32,054 nt of DNA. Source: Spirochaetes bacterium RBG_16_49_21 (GTDB lineage Bacteria; Spirochaetota; UBA4802; UBA5550). The notes beneath the pieces are model-generated. The model had not been told where the DNA came from, made no database searches, and saw nothing but the letters and a program-made list of their open reading frames with translations. The position numbers and the translations under genes were made by a program. Of this stretch, positions 8,655-17,362 are shown piece after piece (position 1 is the stretch's first letter; the number at the start of each line of letters is the position of its first letter). The stretch spans positions 9,594 to 41,647 of the forward strand of contig MIBJ01000027.1 in assembly GCA_001829495.1 (NCBI GenBank), given 5' to 3'.

Positions 8655-9725
8655 TTATATCTGGTAGTCTTCAATAAATACCTTAACTTTTTTCGGCCTG
8701 ATATGGACGCCCTCCCCTTCCTGCAGGTTAAGCTCATTCAGTCTGTCCCTGGTGATCTCCGCTTCGACCGCGCCCTGGCCGTCGTCAGGAAGGAGCTCGA
8801 CCCGCACGATGTTTCCCACGCGATGTATAGTGCGTACCCGGGCGGGGATCGAAGAGCCGCCGGTGGCCGTCCTCCCGATGTCGATGTCATGGGAGCGGAC
8901 ATAGCCCACCACCATCGTGTCCGGGACATCGACATGCTCCCGGGAATCAATTTTCAGGGAGCCGATGTGTGCGCACCCGTCGTGCACTCTGCCATGAAAT
9001 ATATTCACCGCCCCGAGGAAATTGAATACGAAGGGGCTGGCGGGGTTGTCGTAGACCTCTTCCGGCCCGCCCGTCTGCTCTATCCTCCCCGCGTTCATCA
9101 CGACCACCTTGTCGGCAACCTCGAGCGCCTCGTCCTGGTCGTGCGTGACGAACACGCTGGTGATGTGAAGCTCGTCGTGGAGCTTGCGCAGCCATCGCCG
9201 CAGCTCGATCCTGACGCGCGCGTCCAGGGCGCCGAAGGGCTCGTCCAGGAGCAGCACCGACGGCTCCACCGCCAGGGCTCGCGCGAGCGCCACCCGTTGC
9301 CGCTGCCCGCCGGAAAGCTGACGCGGATACCTCTCGGCATGGCTCTCAAGCTGGACGAGCCTGAGAAGCTCATGGACCCTGCCGGTGATTTCATTCTTCG
9401 GAGGCCGCAATCCCCGGGGACGCACTTTTAATCCGAAGGCGACGTTTTCGAATACCGTCATATTTCTAAAAAGGGCATAGTGCTGGAATACGAAACCCAC
9501 CTTCCTTTCGCGTATTTTTCGACTGATCATCTCCCTTTCGTTGATCAGTATCTCTCCCGCGTCCGCGTATTCCAGACCCGCAATGATCCGCAGCAGCGTG
9601 GTCTTGCCCGACCCGGAAGGCCCCAGGAGCGCCACGAGCTCTCCCGTGTTTATAGTAAGATTGATATCCTTCAGAGCCTCGAAAGACCCGAATTTTTTCG
9701 ATATATTGACGATGTTGATGCTCAT
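8655..9725 (-). CDS. cysA: sulfate/thiosulfate ABC transporter ATPase
   Basis: A 356-residue ATPase powering sulfate import through CysT/CysW. Walker A GPSGSGKT is at 35-42, Q-loop VFQHYALF follows, then the signature [15 protein letters not shown], Walker [13 protein letters not shown] and the switch histidine [10 protein letters not shown]. The last ~110 residues form the TOBE-type regulatory domain of CysA. ATG 9725 overlaps the cysW stop (ATGA), so translation is coupled; an open frame upstream lies within cysW and is not used here. Last gene of the sbp-cysT-cysW-cysA operon. It complements the sulfate-assimilation operon at 3-6971 on the other strand. Confidence 0.95.
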   Translation of the reverse strand: MSINIVNISKKFGSFEALKDINLTINTGELVALLGPSGSGKTTLLRIIAGLEYADAGEILINEREMISRKIRERKVGFVFQHYALFRNMTVFENVAFGLKVRPRGLRPPKNEITGRVHELLRLVQLESHAERYPRQLSGGQRQRVALARALAVEPSVLLLDEPFGALDARVRIELRRWLRKLHDELHITSVFVTHDQDEALEVADKVVVMNAGRIEQTGGPEEVYDNPASPFVFNFLGAVNIFHGRVHDGCAHIGSLKIDSREHVDVPDTMVVGYVRSHDIDIGRTATGGSSIPARVRTIHRVGNIVRVELLPDDGQGAVEAEITRDRLNELNLQEGEGVHIRPKKVKVFIEDYQI

Positions 9726-10645
9726 AGATCCACCCCCGAAGATCCGGACTCCCGGCGCTCCGTGTTCAATTGCGGCGTGAAGCGACCGGATGATTTCCAT
9801 TCCACGAATTTCTTCGCCGCGAGCGTCACGACCGCGAGCATGGCCAGAAGAGAGGCCACCGCGAAGGCGGCGGTGAAATTGTATTCGTTGTACAGGATTT
9901 CGACATGAAGAGGCATGGTCGCGGTTTCGCCCCTGATGTGCCCGGAAACAACCGATACTGCCCCGAATTCGCCCATGGCACGCGCGTTGCACAGGATCAC
10001 GCCGTAGAGAAGACCCCATTTTACGCCGGGGAGGGTGACGCGGAAGAAGGTTTTCCAGCCTCCCGCCCCGAGGGTCAGAGCGACCTCTTCCTCCTCGTTA
10101 CCGTTTGCCGCCATGACCGGAATCAGCTCCCTCGCCACGAAGGGGAAGGTGACAAACACCGTCGCCAGGACGATGGCCGGAACCGCAAAAAGTATTTTTA
10201 TGTCGTGCGCTTCAAGCCAGGGCGAGAGAAGGCTGTGCGAACCAAACAGGAGGACGAAAATAAAACCTGATATGACCGGCGACACGGCAAAGGGGAGGTC
10301 GATCAGGCTAATCAGAAAATACTTTCCCCTGAATTCGAATTTGGCGATTGCCCATGACGCCGTGAGACCGAACAGAAGATTCAGCGGCACGGCGATCGCC
10401 GCGGTGATGAGCGTGAGCTTGATGGCTGACAACGCGTCCTGCTCGACCAGGGACGCGAAGTAAACCTCCATTCCTTTGTTGAACGCCATCGTGAAAACGG
10501 ATACCAGGGGAACCACCAGGAAAAGGCCCACGAATAAAAGGGCCAGGCTGGTAAGGATAATGCGCACCGGCAGCGGCTCGGTTATTCTCGCCGCGGCCTT
10601 TTTACTTTTGACAAACGCTATTGTCTGTTTAATCGCGTCATTCAT
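9722..10645 (-). CDS. cysW: sulfate ABC transporter permease
   Basis: A 307-residue inner-membrane permease with about six hydrophobic segments (for example [20 protein letters not shown] and a C-terminal [16 protein letters not shown]). The cytoplasmic coupling-helix EAA loop is [20 protein letters not shown], which contacts CysA. ATG 10645 lies 7 bases after the cysT stop; a TTG at 10666 overlapping cysT is the alternative start. The end overlaps cysA by four bases. It should pair with CysT to form the sulfate channel. Confidence 0.93.
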   Translation of the reverse strand: MNDAIKQTIAFVKSKKAAARITEPLPVRIILTSLALLFVGLFLVVPLVSVFTMAFNKGMEVYFASLVEQDALSAIKLTLITAAIAVPLNLLFGLTASWAIAKFEFRGKYFLISLIDLPFAVSPVISGFIFVLLFGSHSLLSPWLEAHDIKILFAVPAIVLATVFVTFPFVARELIPVMAANGNEEEEVALTLGAGGWKTFFRVTLPGVKWGLLYGVILCNARAMGEFGAVSVVSGHIRGETATMPLHVEILYNEYNFTAAFAVASLLAMLAVVTLAAKKFVEWKSSGRFTPQLNTERRESGSSGVDL

Positions 10646-10652
10646 GGCTTTT

Positions 10653-11489
10653 CTATCCTGACACAAGGTTTTTCCCGCTCTTCCACTGCAAAAAATTTAT
10701 CAGCAGGAGCAGAATGAATGACGCGACCAGCATGACAAAGGCGATTGCCGTGGCCGCGGGGATGTCGAATTGTTCGAGCTTGGTCATGATCATCAAGGGA
10801 ACGATCTCTGTTTTCATCGGCATATTTCCCGCAATGAAGACGACCGAGCCGTATTCTCCGAGGGCCCGCGCGAATGAGAGGACGAATCCCGTGAGAACTG
10901 CCGGCAAGATCGAAGGGAAGACCACGCGTACGAACGTCTGGACGCGGCCGGCGCCTAAGCTGGCCGCCGCCTCCTCGATTTCGACGTCGAGCTCGAGTAA
11001 GACGGGCTGCACGGTTCTCACCACAAAAGGAAATCCGATGAAGATGAGGGCGATAACTATTCCCAATGGATTAAAGACCGCTATTATTCCAAGGGGGGCC
11101 AACAGCCTCCCGATCCATCCGTTTTCCGCGTAGAGCGTGGTTAAGGCAATGCCGCCTACTGCGGTGGGGAGCGCGAAGGGAAGGTCGACGAGAGCATCGA
11201 CCAGGCCCTTGCCGGGGAATTTATATCTGACCAGTACCCAGGCTAGGAGGACGCCGATGAATACATTGGTCACGGCCGCAACCAGCGACGCGCCGAAGCT
11301 GAGCGCGAAAGAGGCGACCACGCGCGGCGCGGTGACGATCTCCATGAAACGGCCGAAGGTCAGCGCCGCGCTCCTCAGAAATATGGTTGAAAGGGGTATC
11401 AGCACGATAAGGCTCAGATAGAGGAGCGTGATTCCCAGGGAAGGGAAAAATCCCGGAAGAATGCTCTGTTTTTTTAAAGATAAATTCAT
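10653..11489 (-). CDS. cysT: sulfate ABC transporter permease
   Basis: A 278-residue inner-membrane permease (CysT/CysU). It has about six hydrophobic segments, the family sequence DLPFALPTAVGGIALTTLY, and an EAA loop ASLGAGRVQTFVRVVFPS. The start at ATG 11489 (MNLSLKK) is 10 bases after the sbp stop; the open frame continues left only within sbp. No strong ribosome-binding site precedes it, suggesting coupling to sbp translation. Partner of CysW. Confidence 0.93.
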   Translation of the reverse strand: MNLSLKKQSILPGFFPSLGITLLYLSLIVLIPLSTIFLRSAALTFGRFMEIVTAPRVVASFALSFGASLVAAVTNVFIGVLLAWVLVRYKFPGKGLVDALVDLPFALPTAVGGIALTTLYAENGWIGRLLAPLGIIAVFNPLGIVIALIFIGFPFVVRTVQPVLLELDVEIEEAAASLGAGRVQTFVRVVFPSILPAVLTGFVLSFARALGEYGSVVFIAGNMPMKTEIVPLMIMTKLEQFDIPAATAIAFVMLVASFILLLLINFLQWKSGKNLVSG

Positions 11490-11499
11490 GTAGTACGGC

Positions 11500-12513
11500 T
11501 CATTCGCCGGTATAGATTTGGTCAAACACTCCGCCGTCCGCAAAGTGTTTCTTCTGCGCCCTTTGCCACCCGCCGAAAACTCCGTCTATGGTGAAAAGCT
11601 TTACATTCGTAAGGAGTTTTGAGTATTGGGCTGCGATCGCGCCGTTTCCTGGACGATAATAATGCTTTGCCGCGATTTTTTGCCCCTCATCGGTGTAGAG
11701 ATATTTCAGATACGCCTCCGCGATTTTGCGGGCGCCGTGCTTGTCCGCGTTTGTATCGACCAGGGTGACCGGGGGCTCGGCCAGGATGCTGATCGACGGC
11801 GTTACAATTTCAAATTTGTCCTTTCCCAGCTCTTTTACCGCAAGATACGCCTCGTTTTCCCAGGCGAGGAGCACGTCGCCGATCTCCCTCTGTATGAACG
11901 TCGTGAGCGACCCGCGCGCGCCTGAGTCGAGCACGGGGACGCTCTTATAGAGCTTTTTAACGAATTCCTTCGCTTTGGTCTCGTTCCCTCCGCTTTTCCT
12001 GAGCGCGTATCCCCAGGCGGCCAGATAATTCCAACGCGCGCCGCCCGAAGTCTTGGGATTGGGAGTAATGACCGATACGCCCGGCTTGACAAGGTCGTTC
12101 CAGTCCCTGATTTTTTTCGGATTTCCTTTCCGAACCAGGAATACGATCGTCGAGGTGTAAGGGGAACTGTTATGCGGCAGACGCTTCTGCCAACCCGGTT
12201 TGATAAAACCGGCCGCCTGAATGGCGTCGATGTCATACGCCAGGGCGAGCGTGACCACGTCCGCCTCAAGACCGTCGATGACGGAGCGCGCCTGCTTGCC
12301 CGAGCCTCCGTGCGACTGTCTTATGGTCACCGTTTGGCCCGATTTCTTGTGCCAGTATGCGGCGAAGGATTTGTTGAAATCCTGATACAGCTCGCGCGTC
12401 GGGTCGTAGGATACGTTAAGCAGTGACTGTTTTGGTCCGGCTGAAGACCCTATGCTGATTGTTAAAAAGATTAAAAAAACGGCAATAAAATTGAATAATA
12501 TTTTTTTAGACAT
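11500..12513 (-). CDS. sbp: periplasmic sulfate-binding protein
   Basis: A 337-residue substrate-binding protein with a signal peptide (MSKKILFNF, hydrophobic run, cleavage near SSA-GP). Family landmarks are [17 protein letters not shown] at the mature N-terminus, [50 protein letters not shown] and [23 protein letters not shown]. These match Sbp/CysP sulfate-binding proteins; sbp and cysP cannot be separated by eye. First gene of the transporter operon, with about 200 bases of A+T-rich leader upstream. Confidence 0.93.
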   Translation of the reverse strand: MSKKILFNFIAVFLIFLTISIGSSAGPKQSLLNVSYDPTRELYQDFNKSFAAYWHKKSGQTVTIRQSHGGSGKQARSVIDGLEADVVTLALAYDIDAIQAAGFIKPGWQKRLPHNSSPYTSTIVFLVRKGNPKKIRDWNDLVKPGVSVITPNPKTSGGARWNYLAAWGYALRKSGGNETKAKEFVKKLYKSVPVLDSGARGSLTTFIQREIGDVLLAWENEAYLAVKELGKDKFEIVTPSISILAEPPVTLVDTNADKHGARKIAEAYLKYLYTDEGQKIAAKHYYRPGNGAIAAQYSKLLTNVKLFTIDGVFGGWQRAQKKHFADGGVFDQIYTGE

Positions 12514-12535
12514 AGCGTGTACTCTTATACGGAAA

Positions 12536-12609
12536 CTTCTAAAAACCTATTATGGATATTTCCTTTTGGGCACATTTGTTGTTGTAATAGAAAAAGCAGT
12601 TTTTAGAGG
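12536..12609 (-). promoter_or_regulatory. inverted repeat in the leader of the sulfate-transport operon
   Basis: CTTCTAAAAACC (12536-12547) and AGTTTTTAGAGG (12598-12609) are inverted copies matching at 10 of 12 bases, about 50 bases apart and just upstream of sbp. They could pair in the leader RNA or be half-sites for a regulator. No known riboswitch consensus was recognised. The 12514-12712 gap holds no convincing gene, and I could not settle on a promoter. Confidence 0.3.
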
Positions 12610-12659
12610 CGCCCATAAAATAATTTATATACTACTAATATAATCAAATTACTAGTAAA

Positions 12660-12690
12660 TGACAATAGCATTTATGCGCGCTTATTGTCA
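12660..12690 (-). terminator. possible terminator of the thiamine operon
   Basis: TGACAATA and TATTGTCA form an 8-base stem, extended by AGC/GCT with one bulge. The hairpin lies 23 bases beyond the thiE stop on the minus strand. The following TTTAC is only a weak U-tract, so termination is uncertain. Confidence 0.4.
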
Positions 12691-12712
12691 ATAAAAATTC
12701 AAAAATTTTTAA

Positions 12713-13372
12713 TCAATGATTGATATGGTGAGACGGGATATCTCCGAATCGTCCCACTCGCAGGATGTCATTCAGCTCTTCAATTCTTTTCTTTATGTCC
12801 GGCGCCGCCGTTATTTCAGTAACCATCGCGATGGCCGCCGCTCCGCACCGGGCAAGTGAGGCGATATTTTCTTTTTTTATGCCGCCCATTACCGTGAACG
12901 GCATCCCGATTTTCGGCGATACCCTGTAAACGTACTCAGGACCGAGGGGCTTCATCGGAAGGTCTTTCGTGTTTGTCTCGAAAACCGGGCCTATGTTGGC
13001 ATAGGTCGCGCCGTCCCGCTTCGCACACGCTATCTCTTTTTCATTATGGGTCGACACGCCTATGATGATATCCGGCGCGAGGGCGCGCGCGGCGGCGCAG
13101 GGAAGATCGTCCTGGCCCAGGTGGACCCCGTCCGCACCTGAAGCCATCGCTATGTCGAGATGGTCGTTGATGATGAATTTTACGCCATGGTACGCCGTTA
13201 TCTTTCTGAATTCCAATGCGAGGAGGTAAAGCTCCTTTTTTGTGGAATTTTTTTGTCGGAGCTGGACGATCTTGACCCCGGCTTCCACGACCTGCCGCAG
13301 CACGTAGAGCGCGCTGCGGCCGCCGCAGAATTCTTCGGTGATGACCGGATATATGCCGAAGTTGAAATCCAT
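12713..13372 (-). CDS. thiE: thiamine-phosphate synthase
   Basis: A 219-residue TIM-barrel enzyme that joins hydroxymethylpyrimidine diphosphate and thiazole phosphate into thiamine phosphate. Family motifs are VKIVQLRQKN (pyrimidine diphosphate site), FIINDHLDIA, ADGVHLGQDDLP, IIGVSTHN, YANIGPVFETNTK and FTVMGGI. ATG 13372 shares one base with the thiS stop (TGATG), giving tight coupling. Last gene of thiG-thiH-thiS-thiE. Confidence 0.95.
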   Translation of the reverse strand: MDFNFGIYPVITEEFCGGRSALYVLRQVVEAGVKIVQLRQKNSTKKELYLLALEFRKITAYHGVKFIINDHLDIAMASGADGVHLGQDDLPCAAARALAPDIIIGVSTHNEKEIACAKRDGATYANIGPVFETNTKDLPMKPLGPEYVYRVSPKIGMPFTVMGGIKKENIASLARCGAAAIAMVTEITAAPDIKKRIEELNDILRVGRFGDIPSHHINH

Positions 13373-13575
13373 CAACCGCCTCCCACGAATCTGATCACCT
13401 CGATTGTATCGTCCGGCTGCAACAATTCTTCCGCGAAATCGAATTCATAAACGATCACCCCGTTCTTTTCAACGACGGTTATATTCGGGTCGAGTTTGTA
13501 ATGCTTCAATAGATCATGGATGGTTTTGATTCCATCGGAGAGGTCTTGCGGTTTACCGTTAACCGTGACTTTCAC
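13372..13575 (-). CDS. thiS: thiamine sulfur-carrier protein
   Basis: A 67-residue ubiquitin-like ThiS ending in FVGGG, so the Gly-Gly tail needed for thiocarboxylation is already exposed. It starts with GTG 13575, preceded by AGGGGGG about 7 bases upstream, and overlaps the thiH end by 17 bases. After adenylation by an E1 and sulfur loading it donates sulfur to ThiG. No thiF is present in this operon; the nearest E1 is the gene at 990-1796. Confidence 0.92.
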   Translation of the reverse strand: MKVTVNGKPQDLSDGIKTIHDLLKHYKLDPNITVVEKNGVIVYEFDFAEELLQPDDTIEVIRFVGGG

Positions 13576-14701
13576 GCTCAGCCCCCCTGCTTGTTCCGCA
13601 AAAATTTTTGTCCCAATCCTTAATTACCGGATCATACCCTTTCTGTTTGACGACTTTTACCATTTCGGCTAAAGACCTGCTGTCGAATACATGAAACTGT
13701 TCGCCGGAATCTCTTGCGCCGTATCCGCCCGGACTTGTTTTAGAGCCCGCGCTTATCTGAGTAACGCACAAATCGATCAGGTTGTCCCTCAGGGACGGCT
13801 TTTCCCTTGTCGACAGCAGAAATCCCGCTTCCGGGGAAAATAATCTCAATGCGCACATCATATGGATTAAATCTCGGTCCGTTGCCGGATGCGGCGTCGC
13901 AAAATCGGCCGCAGGGGGGATCAATCGTGGAAATCCGAGGCTAAACTCGGTCTTCCAATATTTTTTTTGGAGATACTCAAGATGCAGCGCGAGCATCGCG
14001 GTCTCGATTTTCCAGTCGGACAACCCAAGGAGCGCCCCCAGCCCGATTTTCCTGAAACCGGCTGCAGCCGCGCGTTCCGGAGTTTCGAGTCTGAACCGGT
14101 AGTCTTTTTTGGGCCCGGCTCCGTGCATTTTCGTGTACGTATCGTAATCATACGTTTCCTGATATACCGTAAGGCCGTCGGCGCCTTCGCCGACCAGGAG
14201 CGAGTAGTCTTTTACCGACAGGGGATAAATTTCCAGTCCGACGAACGTAAAATATTTTTTGGCGAGTCCGACCGCCTGCCGGATATATTCCACGCCCGCG
14301 GTTTTCGGAAATTCACCGGTCAAAAGAAGCACATTGTCGAATCCGATCTTTTTTATCGACCGGAACTCGATCTTGATTTCACGGACATCGAGCGTGGTTC
14401 TGTCGATCGATCTTGAGGAATTGAATCCGCAGTATAGGCAGTTGTTTACGCACTCGTTGGACAAATAAACGGGAACGTAAAAATTGATTATCTTCCCATG
14501 CCGCCGTATCGTCAATTCTCTTGCCCGGCCGGCCAATTGAGGAAGAGCTTCCCGCGCCTTATCGGACAGCAGAACAAGAAGGTCGCGGTACGAAATCTTC
14601 TCATTATTGATTGCATCGCGAACCTGGCGCTCGGTCGCGCGGGTAAGCATATCGGCGAAACGATCGCGGTTGAATTTGAGTATCGATTCCGTCAGACTCA
14701 T
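13559..14701 (-). CDS. thiH: 2-iminoacetate synthase (radical SAM tyrosine lyase)
   Basis: A 380-residue radical-SAM enzyme cleaving tyrosine to dehydroglycine and p-cresol for thiazole synthesis. The Fe-S motif CVNNCLYC provides C84, C88 and C91 (CxxxCxxC), followed by GFNSSRS. Other family segments are [24 protein letters not shown] and [11 protein letters not shown], plus the C-terminal [10 protein letters not shown] region. ATG 14701 overlaps the thiG stop (ATGA); a GTG at 14716 is less likely. The enzyme is oxygen-sensitive and typical of anaerobes and facultative organisms. Confidence 0.94.
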   Translation of the reverse strand: MSLTESILKFNRDRFADMLTRATERQVRDAINNEKISYRDLLVLLSDKAREALPQLAGRARELTIRRHGKIINFYVPVYLSNECVNNCLYCGFNSSRSIDRTTLDVREIKIEFRSIKKIGFDNVLLLTGEFPKTAGVEYIRQAVGLAKKYFTFVGLEIYPLSVKDYSLLVGEGADGLTVYQETYDYDTYTKMHGAGPKKDYRFRLETPERAAAAGFRKIGLGALLGLSDWKIETAMLALHLEYLQKKYWKTEFSLGFPRLIPPAADFATPHPATDRDLIHMMCALRLFSPEAGFLLSTREKPSLRDNLIDLCVTQISAGSKTSPGGYGARDSGEQFHVFDSRSLAEMVKVVKQKGYDPVIKDWDKNFCGTSRGAERESHG

Positions 14702-15507
14702 AATCTGCTGATCCACTCCAGCGTGCCGGATGCGGATGCGGCGTCCGATTCCTTCGTGAGTCCCGCCCGGTACGCCATCCTTCCCGCGATCACCGCGTTT
14801 TTGAAAGCTTCGGCCATCATCGCCGGGTCGCCGGCGGTCGCGATCGCGGTATTGACCAGCACGGCGTCCGCGCCGATTTCCATGGCCATCGCCGCATCAG
14901 AGGGCTTTCCCAGCCCCGCGTCCACGATGACCGGAACGTTCGACTGTTCGATTATTATTCTGATCTGATCGATCGTTTTCAAGCCCCTGTTGGTGCCGAT
15001 GGGCGACCCCAGCGGCATGACGCTCACGGCACCGGCATTTTCAAGCTTTCTGGCAAGAATCGGATCGGCATTTATATACGGCATCACCTTGAAGCCTTCC
15101 CTGACCAGAATCAGGGCGGCCTTCAGCGTTTCTTCTCCGTCCGGAAGCAAATATTTGGGATCGGGCGTAACTTCAAGCTTTATCCAGTCGGAAATACCGC
15201 TCGCCCTGGCAATACGGGCAAGCCGTACCGCTTCCTCCGCATTTTGCGCACCCGAGGTATTCGGCAGGATGATGTATTTTTTCGTATCAATGGCCGATAT
15301 GATCGTATCGTCCGGGTTGGCGATATCGACCCTGCGCAGAGCGACCGTAATCATGCTTATTTCCGATCTCTCGATCGCCCTTTGCAGCGATTCCCGCGAT
15401 GAAAATTTTCCCGTACCCAGGATGAGCCTGGATTCGAGTTCCACACCGGCTATTCGAAGCGGGTCGCGTTTTGTATCATTCAAGCGGATTTTCCCAATAA
15501 GGCGCAA
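14698..15507 (-). CDS. thiG: thiazole synthase
   Basis: A 269-residue TIM-barrel enzyme forming thiazole phosphate from deoxyxylulose phosphate, dehydroglycine and ThiS thiocarboxylate. [10 protein letters not shown] opens the conserved region. K110 in [17 protein letters not shown] is the Schiff-base lysine, followed by [14 protein letters not shown] and [14 protein letters not shown]. The start is uncertain: no ATG is available, TTG 15507 gives about 20 extra N-terminal residues, and TTG 15483 is an alternative. First gene of the operon. I found no TPP-riboswitch motif upstream. Confidence 0.92.
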   Translation of the reverse strand: MRLIGKIRLNDTKRDPLRIAGVELESRLILGTGKFSSRESLQRAIERSEISMITVALRRVDIANPDDTIISAIDTKKYIILPNTSGAQNAEEAVRLARIARASGISDWIKLEVTPDPKYLLPDGEETLKAALILVREGFKVMPYINADPILARKLENAGAVSVMPLGSPIGTNRGLKTIDQIRIIIEQSNVPVIVDAGLGKPSDAAMAMEIGADAVLVNTAIATAGDPAMMAEAFKNAVIAGRMAYRAGLTKESDAASASGTLEWISRL

Positions 15508-15829
15508 TAAATTCGATCACTAGCGTTTTTGTACGTTTCACGATTTGTGTCAATTATTTTTTCTCAATAGCGCATTATTGAATGTAATCACATCGCCGGC
15601 CGGTCATCGGCCATAGTTAAGCCAGATCATCATTCCATTAAAGGCGAAAGGCTTCGTCTCCACCTTCCGGGGCACGCACGGCGGATATATCCTGAGCAGG
15701 CCCGCGTCGTAGATCAGGCTCCGGGAAATAATCGAGCCGCTCGCCATACCTTTTCCCATTATAGGGGACAGAGCGCGCGTGTGCTTCATAATAACCGGTG
15801 TATTTTTTGCGTGATAATTGATAAAAAGC
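15508..15829. other. intergenic stretch with possible coding remnant
   Basis: This gap between the divergent thiG and cadC-like genes is A+T-rich at both ends but has a distinctly G+C-richer core (about 15595-15790). On the minus strand the core has two overlapping open frames of about 60 codons (15604-15789 and 15638-15841). Neither has a good ribosome-binding site or resembles a family I know. A decayed gene fragment is the simplest reading; a real small gene cannot be excluded. Confidence 0.3.
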
Positions 15830-15873
15830 TTGACTTTTCAATAGATATGATATACGATTGAATATATGTTCAA
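15830..15873 (+). promoter_or_regulatory. promoter and operator of the CadC-like regulator
   Basis: TTGACT (15830-15835), a 17-base spacer and TACGAT (15853-15858) form a plausible sigma-70-type promoter. Overlapping its end is the near-perfect palindrome TTGAATATATGTTCAA (15858-15873), 14 of 16 symmetric bases, resembling the operators of ArsR/SmtB metal sensors. Binding there would block the promoter, consistent with autoregulation by the downstream repressor. Confidence 0.6.
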
Positions 15874-15896
15874 CTGTTTAATTTAAAAGGGCGCCC

Positions 15897-16274
15897 ATGG
15901 CAAAATCGATGATAGTAAAAAAACATGAACATGATGCCGGTGAAGTTGAATTCATTCACGCCGAAAAAGCAGAATCGGTTCGTTCCATGATGAGATCGGA
16001 TGACCAGTTTTTCCGTTTTGCCGAAAAAATAAAAACGCTCGGCGATCCCACGCGGCTTAAAATACTTTTTGCCTTATCGCAGGCGGAGCTCTGCGTATGC
16101 GATATAGCGAACCTGCTCTGCGTGTCGAACTCGCTTATTTCTCATCATCTCAGGTTGCTTAAAACAATGCGACTTGTTCGATACCGGCGTGAGGGTAAAA
16201 TGGCTTTTTATGTGCTGGATGACGAACATATACGGAACATTTTCACGGAGGGCTTCAATCATATTGAAGAATAA
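15897..16274 (+). CDS. CadC/SmtB-type ArsR-family metal-sensing repressor
   Basis: A 125-residue winged-helix repressor. ELCVCDIANLL (C66, C68) matches the metal-binding alpha-3 helix of CadC, followed by SHHLRLLKTMRLVRYRREGKMAFY (recognition helix and wing). D109, H111, H122 and E125 reproduce the spacing of the SmtB/CadC alpha-5 zinc site (D, H+2, H+11, E+3). The N-terminal arm, which carries two cysteines in classical CadC, here has histidines (H10, H12, H21) instead. It probably releases DNA on Cd, Pb, Zn or similar ions and controls the RND-efflux genes that follow. It has its own promoter and operator upstream. It is followed by a possible HMA stub and the DUF302 gene. Confidence 0.88.
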   Translation: MAKSMIVKKHEHDAGEVEFIHAEKAESVRSMMRSDDQFFRFAEKIKTLGDPTRLKILFALSQAELCVCDIANLLCVSNSLISHHLRLLKTMRLVRYRREGKMAFYVLDDEHIRNIFTEGFNHIEE

Positions 16275-16362
16275 CGAGGATGTTGTCGTGAACGCGCAAA
16301 GAATTGAAGTTCGGGGGCCAATCTGGCCTGCGCATGCTCCGCGGATAGTGACGGCGCTATAA
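16264..16362 (+). pseudogene. possible stub of a CadA-like HMA domain
   Basis: A 32-codon open frame (TTG start) overlaps the repressor's 3' end. Its residues IEVRG followed by PIWPAHAPRIVTAL match the length and frame of a heavy-metal-associated domain (VxGMxCxxCxxxIxxAL), but the two metal cysteines fall on Trp and His codons, and a stop follows at once. CadC genes are commonly followed by cadA P-type ATPases, so this could be the surviving N-terminus of one. The match is short and may be chance. Confidence 0.3.
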
Positions 16363-16379
16363 ATAAAGGAGGTTCGTCC

Positions 16380-16766
16380 ATGAGTTACTATTTCAATAAA
16401 ACGATTCAATCGTCGTTCGATGACGCCGTTTCGCGTACGATCGATGAGTTGAAGAAGGAAGGTTTCGGGATTCTCACCGATATCAATGTTAAAGAAACTC
16501 TTAAGAAGAAGCTCGATGTGGATTTCAGGAATTACCGCATTCTGGGAGCATGCAATCCCCCGTTCGCGTTCCAGGCGCTACAGGCCGAGGACAAGATAGG
16601 CACCATGCTTCCCTGCAGCGTCATTGTTCAGGAAGCGGGTCCGGGAGCCGTTGAAATCGCGGCAATTGATCCGGCAGCGTCCATGTCGGCTGTCAATAAC
16701 GATTCGCTGTTGGTTATTGCCGGCCAGGTCCGAGAGAAGCTGAAGCGTGTAGTTAATAATATTTGA
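16380..16766 (+). CDS. DUF302 family protein
   Basis: A 128-residue cytoplasmic protein of the DUF302 family. Family-typical features are SFDDAVSRTIDELKKEGFGILTDI, followed by LKKKLDVDFRNYRILGACNPPFAFQALQAE and IGTMLPCSVIVQE, then a final helix. An excellent ribosome-binding site (AAAGGAGG) precedes ATG 16380. DUF302 has no settled biochemical role; it often occurs near metal or sulfur redox genes. Here it lies between a metal repressor and an efflux system and is probably in the same regulon (inference). Confidence 0.88.
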   Translation: MSYYFNKTIQSSFDDAVSRTIDELKKEGFGILTDINVKETLKKKLDVDFRNYRILGACNPPFAFQALQAEDKIGTMLPCSVIVQEAGPGAVEIAAIDPAASMSAVNNDSLLVIAGQVREKLKRVVNNI

Positions 16767-16861
16767 CATTTGAATTTCGATAATTATTATTCGCCGTACT
16801 TGTAACAATATGTTTAATTGTCTTCCATATTAAAATTTGGAATATTTTGCCGATAGGTGTT

Positions 16862-17266
16862 ATGTTAAAGTTTCTTAAATATGTATCAGCCGTAATGATC
16901 ACCGTGTTCGCGATGCTGATTGTTGCGGAAATAGCAGGTGTGAGCGTATGTCACGCCGCTTCCGTTGAATTATTCCACGTTTTCCCGGGAGCTTCCCATG
17001 AACCGAAAGAGGGAAAATCGAATTCCAAAGTTCCCTGCCGGAATGATGAAACACCCATCGAGCATGTAATCCATAACAGCGCTTCCAGCGTTCCTTCGAA
17101 AAGCAGGCTTTTTTCATATTCTATTCCGGCGATATTAGCGTCAGCCGGCTTGTCCGTTTTTTCTCCACCGGTTATTGAAACGCCGCTCGTTATTGGAAAT
17201 CAAGCCCTTTCCTCCTTTTTGTCTGCATACACCCACCCCAATCGCCCTCCTCCTGTTTCTCTGTAA
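16862..17266 (+). CDS. small secreted protein at the head of the RND efflux genes
   Basis: A 134-residue protein with an N-terminal signal peptide or anchor (hydrophobic residues about 8-30, probable cleavage at CHA-AS). The mature part holds several histidines (FHVFPGASHEP, EHVIHN), one cysteine and a hydrophobic stretch near SYSIPAILASAGLSVFSPP. I do not recognise a family. ATG 16862 is preceded by AGGTG; a TTG start at 16847 would add five residues. Small His-containing periplasmic proteins open several CzcCBA-type clusters, so metal binding or sensing is plausible but unproven. Confidence 0.6.
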   Translation: MLKFLKYVSAVMITVFAMLIVAEIAGVSVCHAASVELFHVFPGASHEPKEGKSNSKVPCRNDETPIEHVIHNSASSVPSKSRLFSYSIPAILASAGLSVFSPPVIETPLVIGNQALSSFLSAYTHPNRPPPVSL

Positions 17267-17362
17267 TAATTTTCCGCGGAATGCTCGGTACTGCCACAGG
17301 GGTTATGAGTGTGCGGTGCGTCGCGCTTTCGTTACGTATAACAGAGTTGGAGGAGACATTGT

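Noticed and set aside
8703..9431. Long plus-strand open frame opposite cysA
   Set aside because: It is antisense to a well-supported ATPase with all motifs; a shadow of G+C-rich codons.
12452..12643. A 63-codon plus-strand frame overlapping the sbp start
   Set aside because: Antisense to the sbp signal peptide and A+T-rich leader, with no ribosome-binding site.
15508..15600. Possible TPP riboswitch upstream of thiG
   Set aside because: The conserved CUGAGA and related core elements were not found on the minus strand.
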